Shown in pieces: positions 48,321 through 62,890 of a DNA stretch of 64,000 nucleotides. Under the pieces are notes generated by a model. It ran no database searches. It worked only from the letters and a program-made list of their open reading frames with translations, and had not been told where the DNA came from. The stretch spans positions 6,324,001-6,388,000 of the forward strand of contig OZ199840.1 of assembly GCA_964304625.1 (NCBI GenBank), in the 5' to 3' direction. The DNA is from Kudoa neothunni. Taxonomy: Eukaryota; Cnidaria. Every line of letters starts with the position of its first letter. Position 1 is the first letter of the stretch. A program made the position numbers and the translations under genes.

Positions 48321-49116
48321 TATTTGCGCTAAGAAAAACCTCCAATTCAAATGATTCAAATTCTGTCCGCTGATCACGCAGCGGAAAAATAAATGTTATT
48401 AATTTTTCTCAACAGAGGGTTAAATTAATATTTTAGAAAATACGAATATTTTATATTTTTTAAAAACTAGACACCATTGAATAGTATAAATAAAGTTGTA
48501 ATTTAACACTGAAAAATTTATCTTACTGTACGATACCTCAAAATACTATTATCGATTGTCCTGAAATAAAGGAAGTTACTATTGGCACGGTAAATACTAT
48601 TCAGATGTTACTAGCTTCGACTATATTTGATTAAATCTGTATATAGATTGCGAGTAGGAGCTGTTGGAATTAAAATTTCAACTGAGCAGGCGTAAATGCC
48701 ATTTAGGGTTAAATTTTATCGTGCAAATAATCTCAGCCTAAATTTTTTCAATCATACAATTGACAACTTGTTTTCATTATGCTTATTGATTTATCGCAAA
48801 TCGATGATATGAAATTTTAACAAAATATACGTTTTATATTAAAATAATATTTCTTGTATATTATATAAAAATCGTTTGAATGAATGAAATACGTGATAGT
48901 TGAGGCATCAGAAACAATCAATAATACTCTAAAAGATGATTTTCTATTCACATAAAATTTTGTCAAATTTGAATAGTTATTATCTTTTCGTAAGGTCGAA
49001 GTTGGTAATTTTTTAATTGAATTGGACGTATGAATAATTAGCAAGATGAATTCCTCTATTCATATCGATACAAATTTAAATAAAACGTTTTTTGTTTATT
49101 CACAAATAGTAAGGTG
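48321..49116. other. AT-rich region upstream of the surface-protein gene
   Basis: No transposon or gene recognised. It must contain the promoter of the gene starting at 49117, but no core element can be singled out in such AT-rich DNA. Confidence 0.4.
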
Positions 49117-52100
49117 ATGAAGATATTGTCCTTGAAACGATATGCTTCTACAATATATCTCGTCATTTTAACTTGTAATTTTCATTGAGATTATATAGAT
49201 TAATCGTTATTAGTGTTATGTGCGAAAAATGTGATCTCTGATAATATTGATAATAATTTAATGAAAGTGAATTTTTCGCACAGTTTTAAGAAATATATTA
49301 TTTCACTTTCTGGATACAATATTGAGAATAGCTTCAAACATTGCGCTCTCGTATACTATGGCCATAATGGGGCGAAAATTGACACCGTCCCTAATTGCAC
49401 AAATGGACAAAATGATGCAAAATTGGATACAAATTTAAAGATGTGTACTTTCAAGTGTAAAAAAGTCGAACTAAATCTCAGTGGTGCAGAGTTTAAAACC
49501 ATTAAATTTATAAAATGGTGCCAAGGTATCGATGAGAATGATGTGAAAAACTGCCCTATCAGGAGGGTTTTTGCCATAAAAGGTATAGAAACATATTTGA
49601 TAATACTTTAATATCATAAACTAGATCTTTACATAATGAGTTTGTTGACAGTAACCAAAGCAAATAATACATTCACTCTTTCCATCCAAAGAAAAAAAAG
49701 CAGCGAGTTGGCTGTCAAAGGAGTTCCTGCTTCACAACATAGTCATCCATCATCGACTGATTTTTATACAGAAAAATCAATTACACTACCTTCTAAATCA
49801 TATCAACCTACGTATGTGGTTGAAGTCGGTCGAATGACGCCAGAAATTTTGTTGAGTCCAAAAAACCTTGATGAGGATTGGTTTATTGCAACTGGATCAA
49901 AAGAAATAAACAATAATAATAATTATTATACAGTTACGCTCCAAAATCAGAGACCTTCGCAAATTTGTTACTTTGGAATTAAAGATATTAATGACTCTCA
50001 ATTTTCTTCTAATTGCTCAGGTACGAATAGAGCTGGACCCTGCCTTCAGCCCTGCTACAAAGCTACCTTATATCATGAGACAGACTTAAAGTTCGCCCAA
50101 GTACTCGTTAAACCCTTTGATAAGTTAACATCAAAAGAGTTTATTCAAACTATAACATGTAAATTTTAATCTATCTAATATGTCTTATCAATTTTATAGT
50201 CGCTACCGGCCAACCTACTATTACTGTAACTGGAAAGAATGAGGCTACCTTAACGTTAACTAATTTAAATAAAAATGAAGACGAAAATACTGCTGTATCA
50301 GGGGCAGATATTTTAGAAGTTAAAATAATAGAGAAAAATCTGGGAATTAAAGATAATTGGAACGATCTAATGTGTGAAGGAGAGTGTAAAACATTTGAAT
50401 CAATCAGTTTGAGCTCTCTTCTGCCACTAACAGAATATATTTTAAAACTTAAAATAAAAGGACTTACGACATTAGATTCTCCGGAAGTTAATTATTACCA
50501 TCGTTATTTCTATTTCAAAACTAAAGGTAACGCTAAATATTAACTCCATATTTCTAAATTTATATAGGAGAAGAAATAATAAAACATGGTGAACTAACGC
50601 TAACATCTACTTCTGGTCAACATAATGCACTAACTCTGAGTCCATCTAATTCATTTTCCGATGAAAGAGTTAATCAGGCAAAATGTGATCTCTATTATTC
50701 ATCTACTGGAAATTATTCACCCATGTACCCTGCTACTTGTGAAGGAAAAAAATTTTGTTCTAATGCTTGTAATGGAAATTTTAATATAATAAACCTTGAT
50801 CCTAAAACGAACTACAAAATAACTATTTGTCCAAAAGGATATAGTTGCGTTGAAAGCTCTGCGACTTCGAGTAATTTATTTACAAATTTTTTTAATAATG
50901 AGATTAAATAGCTACCGGAATCGAGATAACAATAGAAACCTCAACAAATAATGTTGGAAAGAAAACAACAGCTAAATTGACTTCTTCACCTAATAGTTCA
51001 GGAACGTCTTGGGCATACATCCTACTGGAACAAGGATCTAACAAAATTATATTGGATTGTTTGAATAGCGACTGCGATCCTGCTGTAATGAATGAATCTA
51101 ACACAATAGATTTCCCATGGGATTCCCTCAATTGCGAAGTTACATATAAACTAGTTATAAATGAAGATTACTCTAAGGCAAAAGATATAGATATAGAATG
51201 TAATTTCTCTTGTATAGAAATATTAATTTTATATTAATAGGTGGTATTGATGAAGGTGATCAGAAAATAGTTCTATATTACGATAAATCAGGAAAAAATT
51301 ACAAGGTAAAATTCAAAGAAAATTCGTTTACTAAAAAGGATGGTGTAACATATACAATTCAAAAATCTAAAGATGATCTTTCGGGATATAAGCATGCCGG
51401 AATAAATGGCAAAGAAATCCAAAAGCAATACCCTCAACTTACAACTTTTTTCGAAATTGATCCTCATAGCGTAAATAAACCAAACTATATTTCCATCACT
51501 TATCCAGAAAAACAAAGTAACCCTTTAAAAAAGATTGGAAAATCGGGTACTAGGACAATAATTATTGCAAAATCGCAAGCAGCGGACGGAGATCCATCTG
51601 CGAGAAAAAACGGTGGTGAAGGGGAAAAAAAAGATTTAAATGGATCACATTCGTCACATGTACTATTAAAATCTGTTGGACCAGTGCCAGAACAAACTAA
51701 AGAAGTAGAAGTCGAGTTTAATGCAGGAAATGTCTATTCCTATTACATAGGTAATATATAGTTTCTTAAAAAATGTAACCATTTTTCTTCAGATCATTTC
51801 GAGGAACTTACTCACATAGCTGAATTAGATGACGATAAAATTAAATTAGGTTTATATAAATGTTCATTATCATGCAAATCATTCAAGGATACCCAAGAGC
51901 AAGGTTCAGTGACGGAAAAAAAATCTAAAGACCCCCAATGTGATTTTGGAAGTTATTCGATTCAATTCGACGAGTTAATCAAAGATTATTATATAAGCTG
52001 TCCAGGATATTTTGATTTTCATTATTTCTACGACAATACATTTGTTAAAAACCAAGCCCCACTTTTCAGTCGATTTTATTACGAACTAAAAATTGATGCG

Positions 52101-55100
52101 ACAAAGAATGCCTTCACAGTTCAACTGGTTAACCCAGAGCCATCTGAAATGTGCACATTTGAATGGATAGACGCCACAGCATCAAATTCAAACAGTTTTT
52201 TTTCGAGTGAATGTAACAATATGGAAAACTGTTTTATCAGTATGTGCAACAGCTACAAATTTGGAAATGTGCAGTCGAGTGTAAAGGCGGTTAAAATAAG
52301 GGTGCTAAAACTAGGAATGAAACCTACTATTGGTTATCAAAATAATATACACATACGTAAGATTTAGAAATATTTAATAAATAATCTGGAATTTTTAGTG
52401 AAACATGGAAACGATTTTCCTGCGGCAACAGCCGGCGGGAATGTTCAAATAAATATTACTGGTAAAAATAAAAATGAAGATGGTGGGGAAAATACTAATC
52501 AGGAAGTTAAATGTACAATAAAGTTTTGGAACACATACGCTCCATTAGTTACTGAAAATGGAAGGAAAGATGTGAGTACTACATCAACCCCTTGTAGCTT
52601 TAAGGAGGTTCAAGTTACTCCTGCCCCAACTCATTTGCATAATGATGTTATGGTAACCATAACGGGTATACTTAATTACTCACCAAGAAAATATTTTTTC
52701 CATAAAATAAGTATTTTATAAAATTAGACGTTATTTTAAATATATTTTCAGCTCAAACCCAAAAACTTTCCTTTTCAGATTCTTCATTAGTACCTACAAC
52801 TACTGGATTCACAATTGCTGATAACTCTAGAGTATCAACAAACGTTTGTACTATCTATATAAAAGAGGGAAAAAATTTATATTATCCTGCAATTTGTTCA
52901 GTAAAGGAGTTTTGTGTAAAACCGTGCAACTCAAAGTTCGACATTATTGGGCTTAATTCCCACACAACTTATACTCTCAAAATTGTTCCTAGTGGGCATT
53001 ATGACCCTCAAATTATTAATAACGTAAATAAAAGTAATATTCATTATTTATGTATTTAATGAGTCAAATAATAATAAATAGGCGGAAAAACAATTGAATT
53101 TGAAGTTTCAAATCAATCCAAGAAGAACACGCTCATAATACAAATGAAACAATCATTCAGTGAAGCAAGCAATACAAACTGTTACTATCAGCTATATAAA
53201 CATGAAACAAATCAAAGTAATAGTGTCATATTATTTTTATTATCTTCGAATAGCTTCACCCACGAGAATAATAAAGTCTTGCATTGGTTGTGATAATAAT
53301 GAGAATAAAAAATGCAACAAAATTGAATTTGACGATATATACGATAATAAGTATAACTACAGGTTGATGATTTATGCAGACAAAAAATCTTCACCATTCA
53401 AGTTATCGATACCAGGTAACATTTACACAGAAGTTTAAATTGACATACATTTATAGCTTTTATTCGACGTGGAAAACTTGAACAAAAGTTTATAAAATCT
53501 TTGGGTGCAGAAGCCGAGAAATTTTCAGTTAAATTGAAAGACTTTTCAGCGAAGATGTGTGTGATAAAGATATCTGATTTTGCAGAAGATGCATTTAGCA
53601 AGCCACAACTCTGCGCAAACGAAGATGCCGGTGATTGTTTAGTGAACTGCAATGCAAATGAATTTGAGGTTGGATATATAAATTCAAAAGTTGATCGATA
53701 TATATCAGTTTGTTATGGTACAGACGACGTAGAAGCCAAAAGATGTAAAAAGGTTCAAGTGTTCCCAATATTAATGAGTAATTAAAAATAATATTTATTT
53801 AATATAATTTTCAACGATATTTTTTATAGATTACAAACAAGATAACACTTATAAAATATCTCATACTGATGGCGAAGTTAACTTCACTTACAAATCAAAC
53901 TCTATAACTGATTGGAATATACAATATGACGGGAAGGATGATCCACAGAGTGACACAGATGAGACCAGCATGAAAATGGAAGCTTATTCTGAGACCCTAC
54001 AAGTTAAATCATCGTCTCTCCCACTTGATAGATACATAAGTTATTATAATATCAGTTCAACACTGTTATGGCCTGGAATATTATATTATATAAATAATAG
54101 TTACGTGAAATCTGAGATCCCCCTAAAATCTCAGATCATTTATTCTGTTTCAAGCGTTGTTGATAACAATAGAAAACTTCAGATAAAATTCTCTCCTGGT
54201 CCATATAATGGCGAGATTTGTCACATCAAAGTATTTGATGTAAGTGGAAGTAGCCCAACTCAACAAAGTACTGTTCTGAATGGATGCACTGATGAGAAAA
54301 AAGAGTGTTTCCATCTTTGTCAAGATGGTATAATCAGTTTGACAGAAGGCAGTGAGAACATTGGAATAATTGTTAAACGAAGGTTTGATACCGAAGGATT
54401 CAAACAATATTTTAAAAGTAGTATTGGATTCAACATTAAAAATAATGTCTTATAGGAAACGACAGTGGTATAAATATAAGCGATATTAAGGACACGGAAG
54501 TCACCCTTACTGGAATTAACGTGTATAAGGGTATGAAGACAGTTCAGTCTAATGTAGAATGTTTAATTAAAATCCGTCGAGCAAATATTTTTTCGACTGA
54601 AGTAAGGGCTAATTGTAATAACAGTGGTGTATGTAGTATAAGTTGTGAAGGTTCATACCTTATTACTGGTCTTACGGCCGGTACAACTTACGTAGTTTCT
54701 GTAACGATAACCAACGTTGGAATTACTGATTATGTAAAGAAAATAACATTTCGAACATGTAATAGCATATTTAAATCATTAAAGTTTAACATCATATTTA
54801 GCTGGAGGAGAAAATTTAACTGCGAATAATTCAGAACCTACCATAAAGAATTCCACTGCTATAATAACACCATTTGGACATGATAATTATTTGCCGGTCT
54901 GTAGAATTTATGTTAAAAAAAGTGGTGTCTCAGATCCAAAATATATGGCTACGTGTGATGGAATGGGAGCATGCCAGAATAGATGTGACGCTAGGTTCAA
55001 AATTGTTAACCTCGAATTAGGAGTGACTTACAACGTAACCGTCGAACCATCGGATGGAAAACAACATAAGGATTATTCCATTAAAACAAGTATTCAAAAT

Positions 55101-56002
55101 CTATTAGCTTATGTTTTAATAATATTATTTAGTAAATGGTACTATTTCACTTAAGCATTCGTTGAATGGAAATAGTGACTTGACAATTAAAGTGGATTTC
55201 ACAGGAAAAGATGACAATTCAAGATGTCCGTTTATGATTCAGGAAAAAATCGTAGACAACCAGGAGGGAAAAATTGTTACATGGTGTAATGATGATGAAG
55301 AATGCTCTGCCAATAAATGTACCGTTAACATCAATAATTTGTCGAGAGAAAAAGATTATATTTTGAAATTAAAAGCAAAGGATTACTCACTCTATAACAA
55401 ATATAGTATTCAGTGTATATATATTTTGTTTAAATTATTAAATAATCCTTATTTTCTAATAATATATTTTGCGAAGACTCAAGAATAGATGAAATGAAAG
55501 GGTAATTAAATTCCAATTATTTACTATATAAATAAAATAATTTATTTAGTGAATTAAATAAAAAATCCTTGTGGAATAAAAAATTTATAGAAGGAGAAAA
55601 CATAAGGAGTGAATATGCCAACATTGTAGTAGATGATATCGTTCAGAAAGTAATAGAAAAGGTTGAGAAAGGGTAAAAACAATTTTTCATGTCATATTTA
55701 TAAGATTTTATTTAGTAAAATTATTTTAATTTAATGATCTGATAAAAAAGAAACATTGTAGTTAATAAAGAAAACCACAATTTCGATGCTGCAAAGAATA
55801 GTTATTCGTAATTTACATTTATATTTTCAAGTTTGACATTAGATAGGTCTGTTGGAAGTTACATGTAATAGAATATACATATTCGTTGTAGATAAGCTTT
55901 CTTAGATTATATGCAATGATACCCATCGTGGTTTCACTTTTGGTTGTGATAGGTGTAGCTGTTTACAGAAAGAATTCTAAGGAAATTTCTTACGATCTAT
56001 AA
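49117..56002 (+). CDS. 1953-residue type I surface protein, fifteen FN3-like Cys modules
   Basis: Twenty exons join in frame: 49117-49174, 49214-49582, 49625-50158, 50200-50526, 50568-50870, 50912-51199, 51241-51750, 51793-52356, 52399-52710, 52752-53033, 53082-53216, 53254-53415, 53457-53777, 53830-54417, 54456-54758, 54802-55089, 55133-55405, 55477-55501, 55550-55672, 55906-56002. Exon 1 plus the start of exon 2 give a signal peptide (MKILSLKRYAS.. to LLCA). Exons 2-17 are multiples of three with phase-1 borders and encode modules with C-x(15-22)-C-x(5-9)-C-x3-C followed by an FN3-like L-x3-T-x-Y-x-V strand (for example GLTAGTTYVVSV). The order X-L-S1-S2-S3 occurs three times: exons 2-6, 7-12 and 13-17. 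The last exon has one membrane span (IPIVVSLLVVIGVAVY) and a basic 12-residue tail. Many N-glycosylation sequons are visible. Role unknown; adhesion or a parasite surface coat is plausible inference. No family recognised. Confidence 0.85.
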
Positions 56003-56225
56003 AAACTGATATATTCATCATCCATTACATCAGTTACCAATATTATTATAAAATTTAGTTAACAAATTTTTCATTATTTTAATTATAATAATTGTAGTAG
56101 ATAACTTATAGTATCTTTTCATATTGAACTTAGATTTATTTTTTTCTAAAAATATATAAGCTCTTAACAACATTTATTATGTGCATCACTTCTTAATTCT
56201 TATTCATTGAAATAAATTTGATATA

Positions 56226-56615
56226 TTAATCATCTAAAAATGTATTATGTATAATGGGAAAATCGCTCAATCTTGTTCTGAGTGGTGTTACGATGTGATT
56301 ACACAAGGAAAAACATCTTTCGGAATCAATTCTCGTGGGTCTTATGTTAGAAAGGGCTTTTCGAACACTTTTTAAGCGATCCATCATCAAATTATGACAT
56401 GTAAAATTGAGGATTTCATCTGAGTCGGTAAATTTTAAACGCTTGGACTCGGAAACGTAATTTATCAAATCTTCTAAGTCCAAATTAGACACAGGGGCTT
56501 CACTTTCAATTTGATCAACTGGCTCAACAAAGTTTATCGCCTCCTCTAGCTCAAAACACGACGGTCTTTTGTAGAAAAAGCTTTTGTCACAGATTTTCGA
56601 ATCAAAACTTAGATT
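56226..56615 (-). pseudogene. hAT transposase C-terminal fragment
   Basis: A 130-codon minus-strand frame ends RIDSERCFSLCNHIVTPLRT RLSDFPIIHNTFL, which matches the hAT dimerisation domain pattern (SERxFSxxG...TxxRxRLS). The rest of the transposase is missing; the BEL/Pao remnant begins at its upstream end. A fragment left by insertion or deletion. Confidence 0.7.
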
Positions 56616-58919
56616 CAAAAAAATGTCCGACCAAATTATCCGTCTCAGTATTCCACATTAGACCAAGTACATTTATTTGATTTTTCTCCAGCTTTTCATT
56701 TTCCAACAATAGCTCATTAAACTCCTCAAAATTAGATTTCCATTCTAGCAGATTCATTGAGCATTTGTTAAATATTTGAGTAATCTCTGACCTGGAATTT
56801 AATAATTCTTCTCGAGAGTCAAATCCAACAACAAAATTATCCGTGAACACTCGACAGGTGTTCTATGGCAAGTTTTTGAAGTAAATTTCTCTAGGTGATG
56901 TTTCAGTGTTGCACAAAGAATGAATAGTGACGCTTTGATTCCGAAAGGAACACGTTTGAATCTATTTATCAGTATATTATTTTTGTGTGGCTCTTCTTGT
57001 GGGTTTTTGAGCCACAGGAATCTAGTCCAATCCCTGTCTTTTATTTGGATGCCAATTTGAAGAAATGCTTTTTCTGTGCCACATACCACCAGAAATCTCT
57101 TGAGTCTCATCCTTAATAGGCTCCCAGTTAAATCATTCAGAAGAATTGGACTCTCCATGAGACAATCATTTAGAATTGGTGTTTTTGAATTGCGTTTGTA
57201 GGACGCGTTAAACACGATCCTGCTCTTCGTTAATGGTTTGTTTTGAGGGGTTACTAGATGGTGTGGGAGATAGTGACATTTTTCGAGTTTTTGGGTTAAC
57301 TTCGTCGACGATTTCGATGATATCATTATTTCGTTGATTTGTCAAAATTTGTTGGTAAATTTTAGACAATTCTTCAGAGTTTTTTAACTTTTTCTGCAAA
57401 CTTTTTAGTTGCGACAAGCAACTGAAGTAATTATCAGGTAGATCAGAGATGTTTGTATTCATTGGCCACATTATGTGGTATCGGTCTTTTTCAAATTGTA
57501 AGTTGTTTTGAAAATGTTATTTGGCCAGTATATTCGTATCTGCATGAGGATCGTCCGTAACTCCAATAGTAACCAATTTCCATAATTTTGATAGGTCATC
57601 CGTAATATTTTGAACGTCGCTTTCATTTGAAATTGGGTGAATTTTTCCTTTGAGTGAACGATGGCAGAAAAACATCGGATTTGAATTCTGTGTAGTGTCT
57701 AACTTACCCGTCGGGATCAATCAAAAAATAGTTTCAATCATTGAGAGAGGACCAATTGAATTTTTCATCTTCGAAATAAATATTTCCCAAAAATAGTCAG
57801 AACCAATCAAAAGGTCTATCGTGACATTTTCATGAGGGTCGATAAAATCTGTAAACTTTTCCAAGCCTGCAATATTGGTAGATAATTCTTTGAAGTCCCG
57901 AAACTTTCATGTTCGAAGAGATTGTTAGAACAGTTCGCACTTTAACTTGGAATAGCTCACCATTTAGTTTAGTAATGCCAACAGTTGCCTTAGATGATCT
58001 AATTGACATAGATTCGGTAGATCCGAATGTCGCCACAATGATTTTGCTATGTGTTGGTGGTCGAATTTTCAGTTTTTCTAAAATTTCCTCTCGAGTATAA
58101 CTACAGGCACTCCCAGTATCCAGAATAACATTTGCTTGAATTGAGATTGATCTCGCTTTCGGATTCACCAAGACCGCTTTAAATGTTGGAATGATTGCTG
58201 TAGTGATCTCATTTTGTGATTTCGCGGTGTAGAGTTGTATATTCGCGTCATCTTGCGCCGTGTTCTCTGGCACGTCGTAGATTGTAAGTGCTTTATTTTG
58301 ATGTTGTTGTGATTATCTTGAACAAAGACTCCGATAATGTTCCAACGACTTACAGTAGTAGCATGATTTTTTGCGAAAACAATTTTTTGATGGATGATAT
58401 TTGAGGCAAATTTTGCAATTATTGTCTATTTTTTCCGATCGAACTTTATGAGAACTGTAGCGTTTGCAATTGTCGCTGAAATGTTCTCCGTAACAAAAAG
58501 GCGCATCTCAGCCCTTTAGGTCTCTCATAGCTTCGGTTCGTCGTACTTTTCGGATAATGATGGTTGTAACTCATTGAGAGTGAGTGGATGACATCATATT
58601 TTTATCCTCTATGTTTGCCCTTTCTCTTGCCGAAATGAGAATTTCTACTGTATCTTCAGGGAGTTTAAGAGACCACTCTTGTTTCATTTTTGACTCCTCC
58701 AGTTTGAGCCGGAATGCCCTTGGCAATTTTGAGAGAATGAGCGGAATCATATATGTTTCTGACATATTTTAATCCAACGCTTTTATTCTTTTGACCAAGG
58801 AAAATATGGATATAAATGATCATCTAAGGCTTTCCGTCGAGTATGACGCTGCATCCAGATTTCTTAATCTATCATACAGGTTGCTTGTAAGTTCACCTCT
58901 TCTATCGTATCTGCTTTTG
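56602..58919 (-). mobile_element. BEL/Pao LTR retrotransposon fossil, partial
   Basis: On the minus strand, parts appear in the BEL/Pao order: gag (near 58765-58570), a Cys-rich knuckle region (about 58330-58510), an aspartic protease (VILDTGSACSYT, near 58110) and reverse transcriptase (HHLVTPQNKPLTKSRIVFNA, NDCLMESPILLNDLTG and KNQINVLGLMWNTETD, about 57330-56602). No LTR, RNase H or integrase is present; the 5' side runs into the assembly gap. Clearly broken, with many breaks, hence old. Confidence 0.88.
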
Positions 58920-59119
58920 NNNNNNNNNNNNNNNNNNNNNNNNNNNNNNNNNNNNNNNNNNNNNNNNNNNNNNNNNNNNNNNNNNNNNNNNNNNNNNNNN
59001 NNNNNNNNNNNNNNNNNNNNNNNNNNNNNNNNNNNNNNNNNNNNNNNNNNNNNNNNNNNNNNNNNNNNNNNNNNNNNNNNNNNNNNNNNNNNNNNNNNNN
59101 NNNNNNNNNNNNNNNNNNN
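58920..59119. other. assembly gap (200 N)
   Basis: Exactly 200 undetermined bases, probably a scaffolding gap of arbitrary length. It truncates the BEL/Pao fossil, whose LTR would be expected here. Confidence 0.99.
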
Positions 59120-60013
59120 AGCGGATTTAAAAAAAATAAAATTTGTATACGGCTATTGAATAAGAGCTTCAAAGATTAAAAATATTACTGCGCATGCCTA
59201 CATATCGTTTAGGATTAAAATTTACCGTGTCAATAACCTCCGCCTAAAAGAGTTATCGAACAAAGGTTGACTAAATGCGCCATTTAAATATTGTAGTAAT
59301 TACTATTATCTAATTAAAGATTAGGCTGCTATTAAATATTTGAAAAGTAAAATATATTCTATTCTGAGACTTCATTCCTAAAATGTTCAGTCAAAACGAA
59401 TTTAAGGATTTTTTGAGGAACGACACTTTAAAAAGTAGTGTAATCAATGGAATAGGTCGGTATTGCAATAGCTAATTATTTTTATTTATCATATCTTGCA
59501 TTTTAAAATTATTTGGCGCAGTAGAACTAATGGAAAACATCACAATCCCAAGAATTTTGGTTTAACGCACATTGCTGATAATCTCGATAAACTTGATGTT
59601 TTTAATAACAAGAAAAATTTATCGACCTACCTCACTATATCGTAACTAGATAAAATAAAATAAATGATAATTAACTTTATCAAACCCGATAATCACCACA
59701 ACCATAAATTAAACCCATGTGATAAGAATTACAAGGAGTCCAAGAGAGGAGTGTGCGGTGTGTGAAACTTAAAAACTGCTGGACATTCGTAACCAAGCAA
59801 TATCTATAATGTGTACATAATGCATATAGCGTCACACATTTTATCTAACGTATATAGATAAGGGTGAGTGCAATAAAGGTGTGTTGTTTTGCTGCGCAAT
59901 AGATTCCATCACAATCATATCGTAGCTTATTCTACCGGCGCTATATTTCTAGCTGATAGGTTTGTTTGAGCTACCCCTCCAGGAAAACTGGAAAAAATGA
60001 AACATTTTTTGAG
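59120..60013. other. intergenic, nothing recognised
   Basis: AT-rich sequence between the gap and the ALAD pseudogene. It should include the promoter and possibly a first exon of that gene, but none is identifiable. Confidence 0.4.
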
Positions 60014-60019
60014 AAAATT

Positions 60020-61413
<1,394 letters not shown>

Positions 61414-61722
61414 CAGAACAATTTTACACTTTATGATTCCGTTTTATGCGCTGGAAACAAAACGTAATTACTTAATATTAAAATATACATAGTAGTCTAA
61501 AAAAAATTTTGCGCCTAGTATTACAAAAATTTATTTTAAAATATTCCACAATTTACAGTAGGTAACCGATAATACGCACTTTCATCAATATCACGTATTC
61601 AAAGTTTATATTAGGTGAAACGCTTTATAATATTATGATTGTAAAAAAATCTCTAAAATATTTTTGAATAAAACTAGGAAATTACCAGTCTGTTTATCAC
61701 CTGGCTATCCGATAGTACGCAC

Positions 61723-62890
61723 CAGGGTTGTCAGAGTTGGTACGTTTTAAGGTCAATGAGTTTCGAAATAGAATTATTATAAGTGCATGCCACATGGTGA
61801 GATAAAAGTGTTAGAAGACACGGAACAAAGTATCCACTCATATCCCTCAAATAGCTCAAAACGTCAAAATAAATAAAACGGATTACAATAATTATTCGGC
61901 ATCGAGTATCAGATCATATTGTGTCTGCCGCATAAGATGACTGTCTCTTGAGCAAGTTATTCATAAAATATTGGACGAATGAACAGTTCTCACAACGTTC
62001 CTCAAGGTTAGACTATAAGAAAACAGGGCTAAACTCGCACCTAAAATATTTGCACCTCTATTTATACTTGTAAATAGAATGAAAATATTACTGGAACACG
62101 TGCTCAAGATCTTGTTTACTTTCTTATCAAAACTCCAGATTTCCATGTATTACTGACGAAACAGATATTTCAAAGGATTTTACACATCCCAAAGTTTGTG
62201 CGTTTGCGAATATTTGAAGCAATACATCCTACAAAGATCAGTGAAGATAAACCCCATTATACCCCTCTCAATGAAATTTCCAAAAATTATTATTGAAGAT
62301 GAGTATTTAAATTTGGTTAGTGAATAGATAGAACTTAGTCTGTAAAATAACGGTCATTTCATTGAAAAAGACTCGATGAACTATTGATATGCGGTCACAA
62401 ATGAAAGAAAAGGTGAAACATTTAAGTGTTGATTGCTGTCAGAATTAATGCTCTCTTTACTTGCTTTATCTCATTCGCCTGGATCTGCTGGAAAATTATT
62501 TTTATTAATGAATAAAAACAAATTTAAAAAACAGATTTATATTAGAAGATGAAACAACAAATGCTCTAGTATGTATTAAATGTTTACTGAGAAACTTCAG
62601 TCGATCGAGATGGCATCCATCTGACCAATTAACTAAAATGATGGAAAAAATGAACCTATATGATGAGGAGGACAGTGATAATGAATGAATATTTTGATAT
62701 ATAAATAGGTCCTATCAATTATTTTTTCTGTTTCGATTTGTTTAATGTTGCTAGAATTATATATTTTGTATTATTTTTAAAGTATGATAACTATTTTAAA
62801 ATTTTAGTACGATTTTAAATTTTTTATACTATTTGGTACGTTTCTATTAAATTATTTAGTACGATTTACAAAAATCGTCTGGCAATTCTG
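61723..62890 (+). mobile_element. hAT relic with perfect 8-bp target duplication
   Basis: Left tip CAGGGTTGTCAGAGTT and, from the right, CAGAATTGCCAGACGA, variants of the common hAT tip CAGGGTTGCCAGA. Identical flanking 8-mers GTACGCAC at 61715-61722 and 62891-62898. The 1.17-kb interior is mostly deleted or decayed but keeps a transposase C-terminus on the plus strand. Confidence 0.92.
62440..62687 (+). pseudogene. hAT transposase C-terminal remnant
   Basis: Pieces reading LLALSHSPGSAGKLF, then in another frame LEDETTNALVCIKCLLRNFS and a terminal YDEEDSDNE before a stop, fit the end of the hAT dimerisation domain (LPHSxAxxERxF ... LxxxTxxALLxIK) and its acidic tail. Frame-shifted and fragmentary. 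It belongs to a different hAT lineage from hAT-1. Confidence 0.65.

Noticed and set aside
43438-48423. A piggyBac element spanning TTAACCCTCC (43438) to GAGGGTTAA (48423)
   Set aside because: The two candidate tips agree only over CCCTC and lack the inner palindrome seen in the other piggyBac ends.
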